From positions 1-10,737 of the forward strand of contig JAQRMT010000046.1 of the NCBI GenBank assembly GCA_028599035.1: a stretch of DNA of 10,737 nucleotides. Reading direction: 5' to 3'. This document shows, in pieces, positions 1 to 6,567 of this stretch. Every line of letters begins with the position of its first letter. Position 1 is the first letter of the stretch. Position numbers and translations under genes: made by a program. This DNA comes from Gammaproteobacteria bacterium (GTDB lineage Bacteria; Pseudomonadota; Gammaproteobacteria; PS1; Pseudothioglobaceae). Below the pieces are notes generated by a model. That model was not told where the DNA came from, searched no databases, and worked only from the letters and a program-made list of their open reading frames with translations.

Positions 1-918
1 ATGGGCTTTAGCGAGGTGTTGAAAAAGCTACCTTCCCTATTACGATTACGCAAAACCATGATTGATTATTTTTCTGCCAACAAGCCTGATGTTTTTATTG
101 GGGTCGATGGTCCTGATTTTAATTTTGTGATTGAGAAGAAACTTAAACAGCGGGGCGTTAAAACTGTGCATTTTATTTCACCATCAGTGTGGGCGTGGCG
201 GCAATCGAGAATTAAGAAAATCAAAAAATCAACTGATTTGGTATTATGCCTGTTTCCCTTTGAGGTGGATTTTTATCAAAAACACAAGCAACGAGCTGTT
301 TTTGTTGGGCATCCTTTGGCAGAAACACTGCGTCCTAGGGAGAATTATCAAAGCACCAAAACCATTCTACTCATGCCTGGCTCACGAGTGGGTGAAGTAA
401 CCAGATTATTGCCTGAATTACTGGCAGCGGCGCAAATAATGATGCAGCAAGACCCGCAGTTAAAGTTTCACATGGCATTGGCAAATGATGAGTTGCTTGC
501 GTGGGCGAAACCACTGGCTGCTGATGCAAATGTGCGTATTTCTGTGGGTGATGCACACCAGCGAATGCCGCAGGTGGATTTGGTGTTGGTGGCTAGTGGT
601 ACGGCTGCTTTAGAGTTGACGTTGATTGGTGTGCCGATGGTGGTGGTGTATAAATTGTCAGCGTTTAGTTATTTTATTGCCTCCAGATTGGTCAAAATAA
701 AATGGGTTAGTTTGCCTAATATTATTGCCAATAAATCCTTAGTGCCGGAACTTATTCAAGGGGATGCGAATGGAGAAAATATTGCCCAACACGCTATGAA
801 GATTTTAAACAGCGATGGGCAAAATTTAGTTGCAGAATTTAAAAAAATCCACCAACAACTTAATCTAAATGCCAGCGAAGAATCGGCGCAACTTATTGGT
901 GAATTTATTAATGAATAA
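1..918 (+). CDS. lpxB: Lipid-A-disaccharide synthase LpxB, 5' partial
   Basis: LpxB (glycosyltransferase family 19) joins UDP-2,3-diacylglucosamine to lipid X to make the lipid A disaccharide at the inner face of the inner membrane. The 305 visible residues align without gaps to E. coli LpxB (recalled from memory) from about its residue 63, so roughly 62 N-terminal residues lie off the window and the ATG at base 1 is an internal Met, not the start. Visible landmarks are KPDVFIGVDGPDFN (about 28-41; its first Asp after IGV falls at the position of E. coli catalytic Asp98), SPSVWAWR (60-67), the donor-site loop MPGSR (125-129), VASGTAALELTL (197-208) and SLPNIIANKSLVPELIQ (237-253). The C-terminus is complete and ends at TAA. 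The gene overlaps nadC by 8 bases, so the two are almost certainly cotranscribed and probably translationally coupled. The family call is secure; only the upstream end is missing. Confidence 0.96.
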   Translation: MGFSEVLKKLPSLLRLRKTMIDYFSANKPDVFIGVDGPDFNFVIEKKLKQRGVKTVHFISPSVWAWRQSRIKKIKKSTDLVLCLFPFEVDFYQKHKQRAVFVGHPLAETLRPRENYQSTKTILLMPGSRVGEVTRLLPELLAAAQIMMQQDPQLKFHMALANDELLAWAKPLAADANVRISVGDAHQRMPQVDLVLVASGTAALELTLIGVPMVVVYKLSAFSYFIASRLVKIKWVSLPNIIANKSLVPELIQGDANGENIAQHAMKILNSDGQNLVAEFKKIHQQLNLNASEESAQLIGEFINE

Positions 919-1729
919 GATAAGCGATATTGTTGCCTTGGCATTAAATGAGGATATTGGCACAGGCGATGTGTCTGCCAGTTTGCTGGATGATAAGACG
1001 GTATCAGCGCAGATTATTGCTAGAGAATCGGCAGTAATCTGTGGTATTGAATATGCACAAACTGCCTTTTTAGCATTGGATGATAATATTCAAATTGAAT
1101 GGCAGTTGAGTGAGGGCGATAACATTCAGAAAAATCAGGTTTTATGCACTTTATCAGGCCCTTCTAGGGCGATTATTAGTGCAGAAAGAGTGGCACTTAA
1201 TTTCTTACAAACACTCAGTGCTGTGGCAACGAAAACCCAGTATTTAGTGAGCAAAATAGCACATACCAATACTCAACTTTTAGACACTAGAAAAACCATT
1301 CCCGGATTAAGATTGGCACAAAAACAGGCAGTAAAATGTGGCGGCGGTGTGAACCATCGCATGGGATTATATGATTGCGTTATGCTCAAAGAAAATCATA
1401 TTATTGCCGCAGGATCAATCAAAAATGCTGTCCATTTGGCAACTGCTCAATACCCAAATTTGCCGTTAATTGTTGAAGTAGAAGACTTGGCGCAACTCAC
1501 CGAAACATTGGATTTAGTGGGCATCAGTAGGGTGCTTTGTGATAATTTTTCCATTGCTGATTTAACCCAAGCCGTGGTGTTGGCGAGCGATAAATTGCCC
1601 TTAGAGGCCTCTGGCAACATTGATGAAAATACGATTGCAGCAGTAGCTGAAACGGGTGTTGATTATATTTCTATTGGCGCTATTACTAAAAACATCCAAG
1701 CTGTTGATTTGTCGTTACGCTTTTCCTGA
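911..1729 (+). CDS. nadC: Nicotinate-nucleotide pyrophosphorylase (quinolinate phosphoribosyltransferase)
   Basis: NadC converts quinolinate and PRPP to nicotinate mononucleotide, CO2 and PPi in cytosolic de novo NAD synthesis. The chosen ATG lies inside the end of lpxB (ATGAATAA, start and stop interleaved) and gives 272 residues, close to the usual family length. An in-frame ATG 42 bases upstream adds only a tail that is not NadC-like. Family marks are NEDIGTGDVS (13-22), ERVALNFLQTLSAVAT (92-107), DTRKTIPGLR (125-134), the substrate loop KCGGGVNHRMGLYD (142-155), MLKENH (158-163), VEVE (188-191), LCDNF (209-213), LEASGNI (231-237) and the closing GVDYISIGAITK (249-260). Only a weak GGTGA precedes the start, consistent with coupling to lpxB. 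The 3' end overlaps convergent cysQ by 15 bases, with no hairpin terminator visible. PRPP made by prs in this window is its cosubstrate. Confidence 0.96.
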   Translation: MNKISDIVALALNEDIGTGDVSASLLDDKTVSAQIIARESAVICGIEYAQTAFLALDDNIQIEWQLSEGDNIQKNQVLCTLSGPSRAIISAERVALNFLQTLSAVATKTQYLVSKIAHTNTQLLDTRKTIPGLRLAQKQAVKCGGGVNHRMGLYDCVMLKENHIIAAGSIKNAVHLATAQYPNLPLIVEVEDLAQLTETLDLVGISRVLCDNFSIADLTQAVVLASDKLPLEASGNIDENTIAAVAETGVDYISIGAITKNIQAVDLSLRFS

Positions 1730-2476
1730 GGCAAAGAAAATAGGGGACAGCATGTCGTCTTTGGCATTGTATCTGAGTGGGTTGCCATTTTCATCAACCA
1801 CTGAGCCACCTGCATTTTGCAAAATACAAACCCCTGCCGCCGTGTCCCATTCAGAACAAAGACCAAATCTAGGATAATAGTCATATTCACCTTCGGCAAT
1901 TTTACAAAATTTCAGCGCACTGCCTAAGTAAGAAACTTGGTGTTCGCCAAGTTGTTCAAGATGTGTTTGTAATTGTGGGTTGTGCGCTGAATAATGCCCA
2001 GTTACTATGCGTAGTGGCTGCGCTGCTGTGAGTGCATTTAGGCGTGTTCTGGTGTTGTTGCGGTATTGATAAGTCTCGTTATCAAAGCCGTAATAATGTG
2101 TGTGAGTGAGCGGCGCATAAACCAATCCGAAAATCGCCTGATGGTTTTTAATATAGGCAATACAAATACAAAACTCCCCCGTTTTTTCTATGAAATCTCG
2201 GGTGCCGTCCAATGGATCAATCAGCCAATATTCGTCCCATTTTAAACGCTGATTAAAGGTAATCGCATCAGATTCTTCAGATAAGATTGGTGTGTTTGGT
2301 GTTAAGTGAGATAAGACATTAACAATAGATTGGTGCGCATTTTTATCAGCAATCGTGAGTGGCGTTTCGTCGGTCTTGAATGTGATTTTAAGGTCGTTTT
2401 CATAACACGACAAAATCTCTTCACCCACATTGGCAGTGAGTTCAATTAATTGAGGGAGAATTTTGTCAAAAATCAT
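1715..2476 (-). CDS. cysQ: 3'(2'),5'-bisphosphate nucleotidase CysQ
   Basis: CysQ is a Mg-dependent phosphatase of the inositol monophosphatase fold. It removes the 3'-phosphate from PAP/PAPS, preventing build-up of PAP during sulfate assimilation; PAP also inhibits oligoribonuclease, which is encoded in this window. The 253-residue product has the family metal site: TIADKNAH (41-48), LSEES (65-69), WLIDPLDGTRDF (84-95) and SEWDTAA (208-214). YLGSALKFCKIAEGEYDYYPR (183-203), shown in pieces YLGSALKFCKIAEGE and YDYYPR, is typical of CysQ rather than SuhB. The start ATG at 2476 gives the standard length. An upstream in-frame ATG at 2536 would lie inside the tRNA-Ile gene and is rejected. No strong SD is seen, only AAGG about 12 bases ahead. 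The gene begins 33 bases after the tRNA-Ile CCA end and probably shares its transcript. Its 3' end overlaps nadC. Confidence 0.92.
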   Translation of the reverse strand: MIFDKILPQLIELTANVGEEILSCYENDLKITFKTDETPLTIADKNAHQSIVNVLSHLTPNTPILSEESDAITFNQRLKWDEYWLIDPLDGTRDFIEKTGEFCICIAYIKNHQAIFGLVYAPLTHTHYYGFDNETYQYRNNTRTRLNALTAAQPLRIVTGHYSAHNPQLQTHLEQLGEHQVSYLGSALKFCKIAEGEYDYYPRFGLCSEWDTAAGVCILQNAGGSVVDENGNPLRYNAKDDMLSPIFFASGKA

Positions 2477-2509
2477 GCGACCATCATACCTTATCGGTAG
2501 GAAGTAATT

Positions 2510-2586
2510 TGGTGGGCCTACTTGGACTTGAACCAAGGACCAATCGATTATGAGTCGATTGCTCTAACCAACTGAGCTATAGGCCC
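2510..2586 (-). tRNA. tRNA-Ile2 (anticodon CAT, predicted lysidine-modified)
   Basis: The minus strand folds as a complete 77-base tRNA with encoded CCA: acceptor GGGCCTA/TAGGCCC, D stem GCTC/GAGC, anticodon stem ATCGA/TCGAT around loop CTCATAA, T stem CTTGG/CCAAG with TTCAAGT, discriminator A. The anticodon is CAT, so the choice is between Met and Ile2. I call Ile2 because the anticodon stem, the TTGGTC junction and TTCAAGTCCA match E. coli ileX as recalled. The acceptor also has C4-G69 and C5-G68, which are known positive elements for the lysidine synthetase TilS; elongator tRNA-Met lacks them. As an Ile2 tRNA it would read AUA codons. It starts 9 bases after the rpoD stop, and from memory an Ile2 tRNA near rpoD is also found in E. 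coli and Pseudomonas. An in-frame extension of cysQ runs into it by chance. Confidence 0.93.
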
Positions 2587-2595
2587 GAAAAATAG

Positions 2596-4407
2596 TTATT
2601 CTAGGAAGCTTTGCAATTTGTGCGCCCTAGAAGGGTGTCTAAGTTTGCGCAATGCTTTTGCTTCAATTTGGCGAATGCGTTCACGCGTTACATCAAATTG
2701 ACGACCCACCTCTTCTAGCGTGTGGTCGGTGTTCATATCAATACCAAAGCGCATTTTCAATACTTTTGCCTCCCTAGATGAGAGGTTGGCAAGTAAATCA
2801 CCTGTTGTCTCTCTTAGGCTTTCTTTGGTGGTGATTTCTACAGGTGAAGAAAGATTAGTGTCTTCAATAAAATCACCAATATTAGAATCTTCATCATCGC
2901 CTACTGGGGTTTCCATGGATAGAGGCTCTTTGGCGATTTTCAAAATTTTAATAATTTTGTATTCTGGTAATTCCATCTCCACTGCCAACTCTTCAGGTGT
3001 TGCATCACGACCGTATTTTTGTAGTAATTGGCGTTTAACGCGGTTGAGCTTGTTAATGGTTTCAATCATATGCACTGGAATACGGATAGTGCGGGCCTGA
3101 TCGGCAATTGAGCGAGTAATGGCTTGGCGAATCCACCAAGTTGCGTAGGTTGAAAATTTATAACCACGGCGATATTCAAACTTATCAACCGCCTTCATTA
3201 AACCGACATTACCCTCTTGAATAAGGTCTAAGAATTGCAAACCACGGTTGGCGTATTTTTTAGCGATTGAGATAACCAAACGCAAATTTGCTTCAATCAT
3301 TTGTGCTTTTGCTTTCTTAGCGTGTCGGTCGCCACGGCGATAAAGCTTGTTTAGTGTTTTTAATTCAATAATGGTAAGCTGCATTTCTTCTTCGTGGCTA
3401 CGAAGATTTTTTTGTGCGTAATAAATCTCATCTTTGCTGCTCGCTAAAGCATCTACGATTTTTTTATCTAATGTGGCTTTTTCTAGCCAATCAAAGTTAG
3501 TTTCGTTATTGGTAAATAATTCAAAGAATTGAGCTCTTTCCATGCCAGCGTATAAGCAAGCATTTTGTACAGTTTTTTCTTGTTTTTTGACTTGCTCAAC
3601 ACGCTCGCAAATAGTTGCCACCATAGCGGTGACTAATTTTGGCGCTAGACGCAAATCTGATAAGCTGGTTGATAATTTTTCGCGTGCAACAATGGTTTTT
3701 TTGTCACGGAAACCGTGTTTTTTATTGGCATTTTGATAAGTCTTAGATAATTTTGAAACTTTGTCAAAGCGTACATACACTTGGTCTTCGTCTGGACCTG
3801 TGTATTCCATTTCTTCCATTTCTTCGTATTCTTCATCGTCGTCAAATTCGCCTGCATCAAATGCTGCTTTTTTCTTGGCAAAATCTTCTGCATCGCCTTG
3901 ATAACCAATAATAACATCAGTAATTTTACATTTTCCTTCTTCAAGTCGAGTGTGCGCCTTGAAGAAATGCTCAGTGATGACTGGGTATAGCGTGATTGCT
4001 TGCATAATTTCAAACACACCTGCTTCAATTTCTTTGGCAATACGAATTTCGTCTTCTTGTTCTAACAAATCTACCACGCCCATTTCACGCATATACATTC
4101 TAACTGGGTCAGTGGTTCTACCGAATTCTGAATCTAGTGCTGCTAATGCGGCAATGGCAGCCTCAGCAGAAGTTGATTGTGCTTTAGCGCCTGATTCTAC
4201 AACCAAGGTATCTGCATCAGGAATAGTGTCAGAAACGACAATGTCCAATTCTTCTAAAATGGTAACAATCGGTTCGATTTGTTCTTGCGTTAGCAAATCC
4301 TTTGGTAGTAAGTCATTTAGCTCAGAATAGGTTAAATAACCCTTTTCTTTGCCAATCATGATGAGTTTTTCTAAGGTTTGTTTATGCGCTTTTGTTGTAT
4401 TTTTCAT
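2596..4407 (-). CDS. rpoD: RNA polymerase primary sigma factor RpoD (sigma-70)
   Basis: This is the housekeeping sigma factor, which directs core RNA polymerase to -35/-10 promoters. The 603 residues are near the E. coli length (613) and show every region: 1.1 (about 5-75), 1.2 (DPVRMYMREMG, 100-110), a long non-conserved region (about 130-370) containing an acidic run at 188-208, region 2 (IEANLRLVISIAKKYANRGL at 371-390, DLIQEGN 394-400, YATWWIRQAI 421-430 for -10 recognition and melting), region 3 (448-525) and region 4.2 (TLEEVGRQFDVTRERIRQIE, 563-582) for the -35 element. The large non-conserved region is typical of proteobacterial RpoD. The ATG has no clear SD, but a TATAAT lies 34 bases ahead. 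The usual upstream partners rpsU and dnaG are absent; prs precedes it on the same strand. tRNA-Ile2 and cysQ follow. Confidence 0.98.
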   Translation of the reverse strand: MKNTTKAHKQTLEKLIMIGKEKGYLTYSELNDLLPKDLLTQEQIEPIVTILEELDIVVSDTIPDADTLVVESGAKAQSTSAEAAIAALAALDSEFGRTTDPVRMYMREMGVVDLLEQEDEIRIAKEIEAGVFEIMQAITLYPVITEHFFKAHTRLEEGKCKITDVIIGYQGDAEDFAKKKAAFDAGEFDDDEEYEEMEEMEYTGPDEDQVYVRFDKVSKLSKTYQNANKKHGFRDKKTIVAREKLSTSLSDLRLAPKLVTAMVATICERVEQVKKQEKTVQNACLYAGMERAQFFELFTNNETNFDWLEKATLDKKIVDALASSKDEIYYAQKNLRSHEEEMQLTIIELKTLNKLYRRGDRHAKKAKAQMIEANLRLVISIAKKYANRGLQFLDLIQEGNVGLMKAVDKFEYRRGYKFSTYATWWIRQAITRSIADQARTIRIPVHMIETINKLNRVKRQLLQKYGRDATPEELAVEMELPEYKIIKILKIAKEPLSMETPVGDDEDSNIGDFIEDTNLSSPVEITTKESLRETTGDLLANLSSREAKVLKMRFGIDMNTDHTLEEVGRQFDVTRERIRQIEAKALRKLRHPSRAHKLQSFLE

Positions 4408-4440
4408 AAGTTAATTGTGTTACGAAATTCCAAAGAGGCA

Positions 4441-4446
4441 ATTATA
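4441..4446 (-). promoter_or_regulatory. Candidate -10 box of the rpoD promoter
   Basis: On the minus strand the 69-base prs-rpoD gap contains an exact TATAAT, preceded by TG directly abutting it. Transcription would start about 7 bases downstream and give a leader of about 27 bases before the rpoD ATG. No good -35 hexamer is found at 16-18 bases, so if it is a promoter it is -10 driven. No hairpin terminator for prs is seen in the gap, so rpoD may also be read through from prs. Confidence 0.45.
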
Positions 4447-4476
4447 CATAAATCGTCGCCTTGAATGGGTTTTTGA

Positions 4477-5433
4477 CTAGTCAGAAAAAATTGCACTAAT
4501 AGATTGTTCTTCGCTAATGCGTTTAATCACTTCCGCTAATTTTGGTGCGATGGACAATTGTCTAATTTTGTTACATTTAATTGCTGCTTGAATTAAAGGA
4601 ATGGTGTTGGTTATGACCAATTCATCAAGTGCAGAGTTGGTGATATTACTAATGGCATTGCCGGATAAAACGGCGTGTGTGGCATAAGCCACTACTTTTT
4701 TAGCGCCTTTTTCTTTTAAGATGTCGGCTGCCTGACAGAGTGTGCCAGCGGTATCCACCATATCATCAATTAGCACGCAAGTTCTATCTTCGATGTCGCC
4801 AATCACATTCATTATTCTTACCATATTTGGTGCTGGACGGCGCTTATCAATAATTGCAAGATCAGCGTCATTGAGTTTTTTAGCAGCAGCACGCGCACGC
4901 ACAACGCCTCCAACATCAGGGGATACGACAACAATATCATCGTAATTTTGAGACAGAATATCATCAACCAACACGGGTTGTGCATAAATATTGTCAATGG
5001 GAATATCAAAAAACCCCTGAATTTGATCAGCATGCAAGTCAATGGTTAAAATCCTATCAACGCCAGATGCTTCAACCATTTTGGCAGCTAATTTTGCAGT
5101 AATAGGCACTCGTGTTAAACGGGAGCGGCGGTCTTGTCTGGAATAGCCAAAATACGGCACAACAGCGGTAATGCGGGCAGCAGAAGAGCGTTTCAAGGCA
5201 TCAACTATAACCAATAATTCCATCAAGGTTTCTGCTGGTGATGGTCCGCAAGTAGGCTGTAAAACAAACACATCGCAACCACGCACATTTTCTAAGATTT
5301 CAACCTGCGATTCTCCATCGCTAAATTGACCTACTATCGCCTTTCCCTGCGCAATATTGAGGCTTGAAATAATCTCACCAGAAAGCAATGGATTGGCGTT
5401 GCCGCTAAAAATTTTAATTGTGTCAAGTGACAT
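4477..5433 (-). CDS. prs: Ribose-phosphate pyrophosphokinase (PRPP synthetase)
   Basis: Prs makes 5-phosphoribosyl 1-diphosphate from ribose 5-phosphate and ATP; PRPP feeds purine, pyrimidine, His, Trp and NAD synthesis, including the NadC and TrpD steps encoded in this window. The 318-residue protein is standard class I length. Seen in order: FSDGESQVEILENVRG (37-52), the ATP-binding YFGYSRQDRR (94-103), DLHADQIQGFF (132-142), SPDVGGVVRARA (171-182), the catalytic flexible loop IDKRRP (195-200) and the PRPP-binding loop VLIDDMVDTAGT (220-231). The start ATG at 5433 gives a normal N-terminus (DTIKIFSGNANP) and has no evident SD. A promoter-like TATAAT lies 30 bases ahead. The order ispE, tRNA-Gln, prs is a common gammaproteobacterial arrangement as I recall it; here prs is followed by rpoD rather than rplY-pth. 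Confidence 0.97.
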   Translation of the reverse strand: MSLDTIKIFSGNANPLLSGEIISSLNIAQGKAIVGQFSDGESQVEILENVRGCDVFVLQPTCGPSPAETLMELLVIVDALKRSSAARITAVVPYFGYSRQDRRSRLTRVPITAKLAAKMVEASGVDRILTIDLHADQIQGFFDIPIDNIYAQPVLVDDILSQNYDDIVVVSPDVGGVVRARAAAKKLNDADLAIIDKRRPAPNMVRIMNVIGDIEDRTCVLIDDMVDTAGTLCQAADILKEKGAKKVVAYATHAVLSGNAISNITNSALDELVITNTIPLIQAAIKCNKIRQLSIAPKLAEVIKRISEEQSISAIFSD

Positions 5434-5462
5434 AGAGATTGGTTAACTATTAAAGTGTTTGA

Positions 5463-5468
5463 ATTATA
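5463..5468 (-). promoter_or_regulatory. Candidate -10 box of the prs promoter
   Basis: An exact TATAAT on the minus strand (context CTAG-TATAAT-TCAAAC) lies 30 bases ahead of the prs ATG, implying a leader of about 23 bases. The upstream flank is rich in A-tracts on the minus strand (5484-5491 and 5501-5508), as in an UP element, but no good -35 hexamer sits at the standard spacing. Read-through from tRNA-Gln/ispE is also possible. Confidence 0.45.
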
Positions 5469-5500
5469 CTAGTTTTATAAGTATTTTTTTTCACAAAGTA

Positions 5501-5614
5501 TTTTTTATTCTGCAAGGCAAATTTTAAAAACACGAAGGCGTATAGGGCGACCTATACAACTGAGTATTTTGAAAATTTAACACTACGGGAAGAAAGAAAA
5601 ATGCAGTGAAAAAG
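5501..5614. repeat. Imperfect palindrome, possible MITE-like or REP-like intergenic element
   Basis: This lies in the 190-base gap between tRNA-Gln and prs. The core is a pair of 28-base arms, 5519-5546 and 5551-5578, that pair at 22 of 28 positions around the 4-base loop GCGA. The innermost 7 pairs (GTATAGG/CCTATAC) and the outermost 7 (AAATTTT/AAAATTT) are perfect. Outside these, CTGCA at 5510-5514 faces TGCAG at 5602-5606, with T-rich and A-rich flanks also facing each other. AAAGTA occurs directly repeated just outside, at 5495-5500 and 5615-5620, like a target duplication. The AT-richness makes the outer matches weak evidence on their own. Alternatives are a transcript-processing hairpin after tRNA-Gln, or a chance palindrome. 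Confidence 0.5.
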
Positions 5615-5623
5615 AAAGTAAAT

Positions 5624-5698
5624 TGGCTGGGCTGGCAGGATTTGAACCTGCGCATGACGGGATCAAAACCCGTTGCCTTACCGCTTGGCGACAGCCCA
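5624..5698 (-). tRNA. tRNA-Gln (anticodon TTG)
   Basis: The minus strand folds into a complete 75-base tRNA with encoded CCA: acceptor TGGGCTG/CAGCCCA, discriminator G, D arm GCC/GGC enclosing AAGCGGTAA, anticodon stem ACGGG/CCCGT with loop TTTTGAT, and T stem GCAGG/CCTGC with TTCAAAT. The anticodon TTG reads the glutamine codons CAA and, by wobble, CAG. The weak first pair (T1-A72) and discriminator G73 are typical glutaminyl-tRNA features. It sits 20 bases after the ispE stop on the same strand and is probably cut out of an ispE transcript. Confidence 0.97.
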
Positions 5699-5718
5699 AT
5701 TAAGGTTGTTATCAACTG

Positions 5719-6567
5719 TTAAGTTAATAACGGCGAGGTATCAAGCGCTTGCGCTACAAAACCCGACCAGTGCTTTGGTAGATTATTAAGTGCTACCAAA
5801 GCATCTTTCTCATGTTTAAATTCCACAAAAACACAACTTCCTGTGCCTGTCATCCTCGGCTGATAGAGGTAATTTTCAGTGGATTTTAAATGCGTTAATG
5901 CTGTTAAAACCTCGCTTTCTAACTCTATACTTGCCTCAAGACAATCATTGTGTGGATTGATTAACTCTGAGAAAGGGCACATTTTCCCTAGTATGGGGGT
6001 CATTGTCAATGCTTTATGCAAGAAAATTTCTTTAGTAGAGATGGCTTTATTAATAGAAACCACTAAAAAATAGTGTCTTGGTAAATCCATTGGCACTAGA
6101 ATTTCGCCCACACCTTCCGCCCAGGCGCTATGCCCAGCAATAAAAATTGGCACATCTGCGCCCAGTGTTAAGCCGATTTCCATCAGTTGTTTTTTTGAAT
6201 ATTGTGTGTTCCATAATTGGTTGAGTGCAATCAATGTGGCCGCCGCATTTGAACTGCCACCCCCCAAACCACCCCCCGCAGGGATGTTTTTTATCACAGA
6301 AATATCAGCTCCCAGACGAGTATTTGTTACTTTTTGTAGTGTTTTGGCAGCTTTGATGATTAAATCTTGCTCTGGCGGTATATCTTTATTGCCACTGATG
6401 CGTGTTATAACGCCATCTTTTTTAATAACAAAGTTGAGCTCATCGCAATAATCTAGTAATTGAAAAATCGTTTGTAGATTGTGATAGCCATCTATTCGTT
6501 TTGAATTGATGTGCAAAAATAAATTAATTTTTGCGGGGGATAGCCAAGTTTTAGGGGTTTTTTTGAT
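5719..6567 (-). CDS. ispE: 4-diphosphocytidyl-2-C-methyl-D-erythritol kinase, no canonical start codon
   Basis: IspE is the GHMP-family kinase that phosphorylates CDP-methylerythritol with ATP in the MEP isoprenoid pathway. Numbered from an ATC at 6567, the product is 282 residues, as in E. coli (283). It shows WLSPAKINLFLHI (8-20, with the active-site Lys), RIDGYHNLQTIFQ (24-36), the ATP loop GGGLGGGSSNAA (98-109), LGADVPIF (136-143, with the catalytic Asp) and the C-terminal GTGSCVF motif (241-247). The stop is firm. The start is not: between the in-frame TGA at 6601-6603 and the WLSPAKIN motif there is no ATG, GTG or TTG. The first standard start, TTG at 6516, would delete the WLSPAK segment and probably inactivate the enzyme. 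ATC at 6567 is my best guess, preceded by GAAGAAA. The 5' part overlaps the upstream 170-residue ORF. tRNA-Gln and prs follow. Confidence 0.9.
   Translation of the reverse strand: MKKTPKTWLSPAKINLFLHINSKRIDGYHNLQTIFQLLDYCDELNFVIKKDGVITRISGNKDIPPEQDLIIKAAKTLQKVTNTRLGADISVIKNIPAGGGLGGGSSNAAATLIALNQLWNTQYSKKQLMEIGLTLGADVPIFIAGHSAWAEGVGEILVPMDLPRHYFLVVSINKAISTKEIFLHKALTMTPILGKMCPFSELINPHNDCLEASIELESEVLTALTHLKSTENYLYQPRMTGTGSCVFVEFKHEKDALVALNNLPKHWSGFVAQALDTSPLLT

Noticed and set aside
869..910. Upstream ATG extending nadC by 14 residues
   Set aside because: It would overlap lpxB by 50 bases and adds a basic tail not seen in NadC; the ATG at 911 gives the normal start ahead of the ALNEDIGTGD motif.
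2485..2497. Short hairpin TACC-GATAA-GGTA between tRNA-Ile and cysQ as a terminator
   Set aside because: Only 4 base pairs and no following T-run, so it cannot be supported as an intrinsic terminator.
2477..2536. Upstream ATG extending cysQ by 20 residues
   Set aside because: The extension reads through the 3' half of the tRNA-Ile gene, and the resulting MVQVQVGPPNYF tail is not part of the CysQ family.
3781..3990. Plus-strand Phe/Val-rich ORF that looks membrane-like
   Set aside because: It is the antisense of the acidic Glu/Asp-rich non-conserved region of rpoD, which automatically produces Phe/Leu/Val codons on the other strand.
5524..5715. Minus-strand 63-codon ORF across the tRNA-Gln gene
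   Set aside because: It reads through the tRNA and the palindromic gap; the open frame is incidental.
6558..6566. A-AAA-AAC heptamer, the classic -1 frameshift sequence, in phase near the end of the 170-residue ORF
   Set aside because: A -1 slip leads to the frame PLKLGYPPQ, which is not the IspE frame; IspE is in the +1 frame, so this heptamer does not explain ispE expression.
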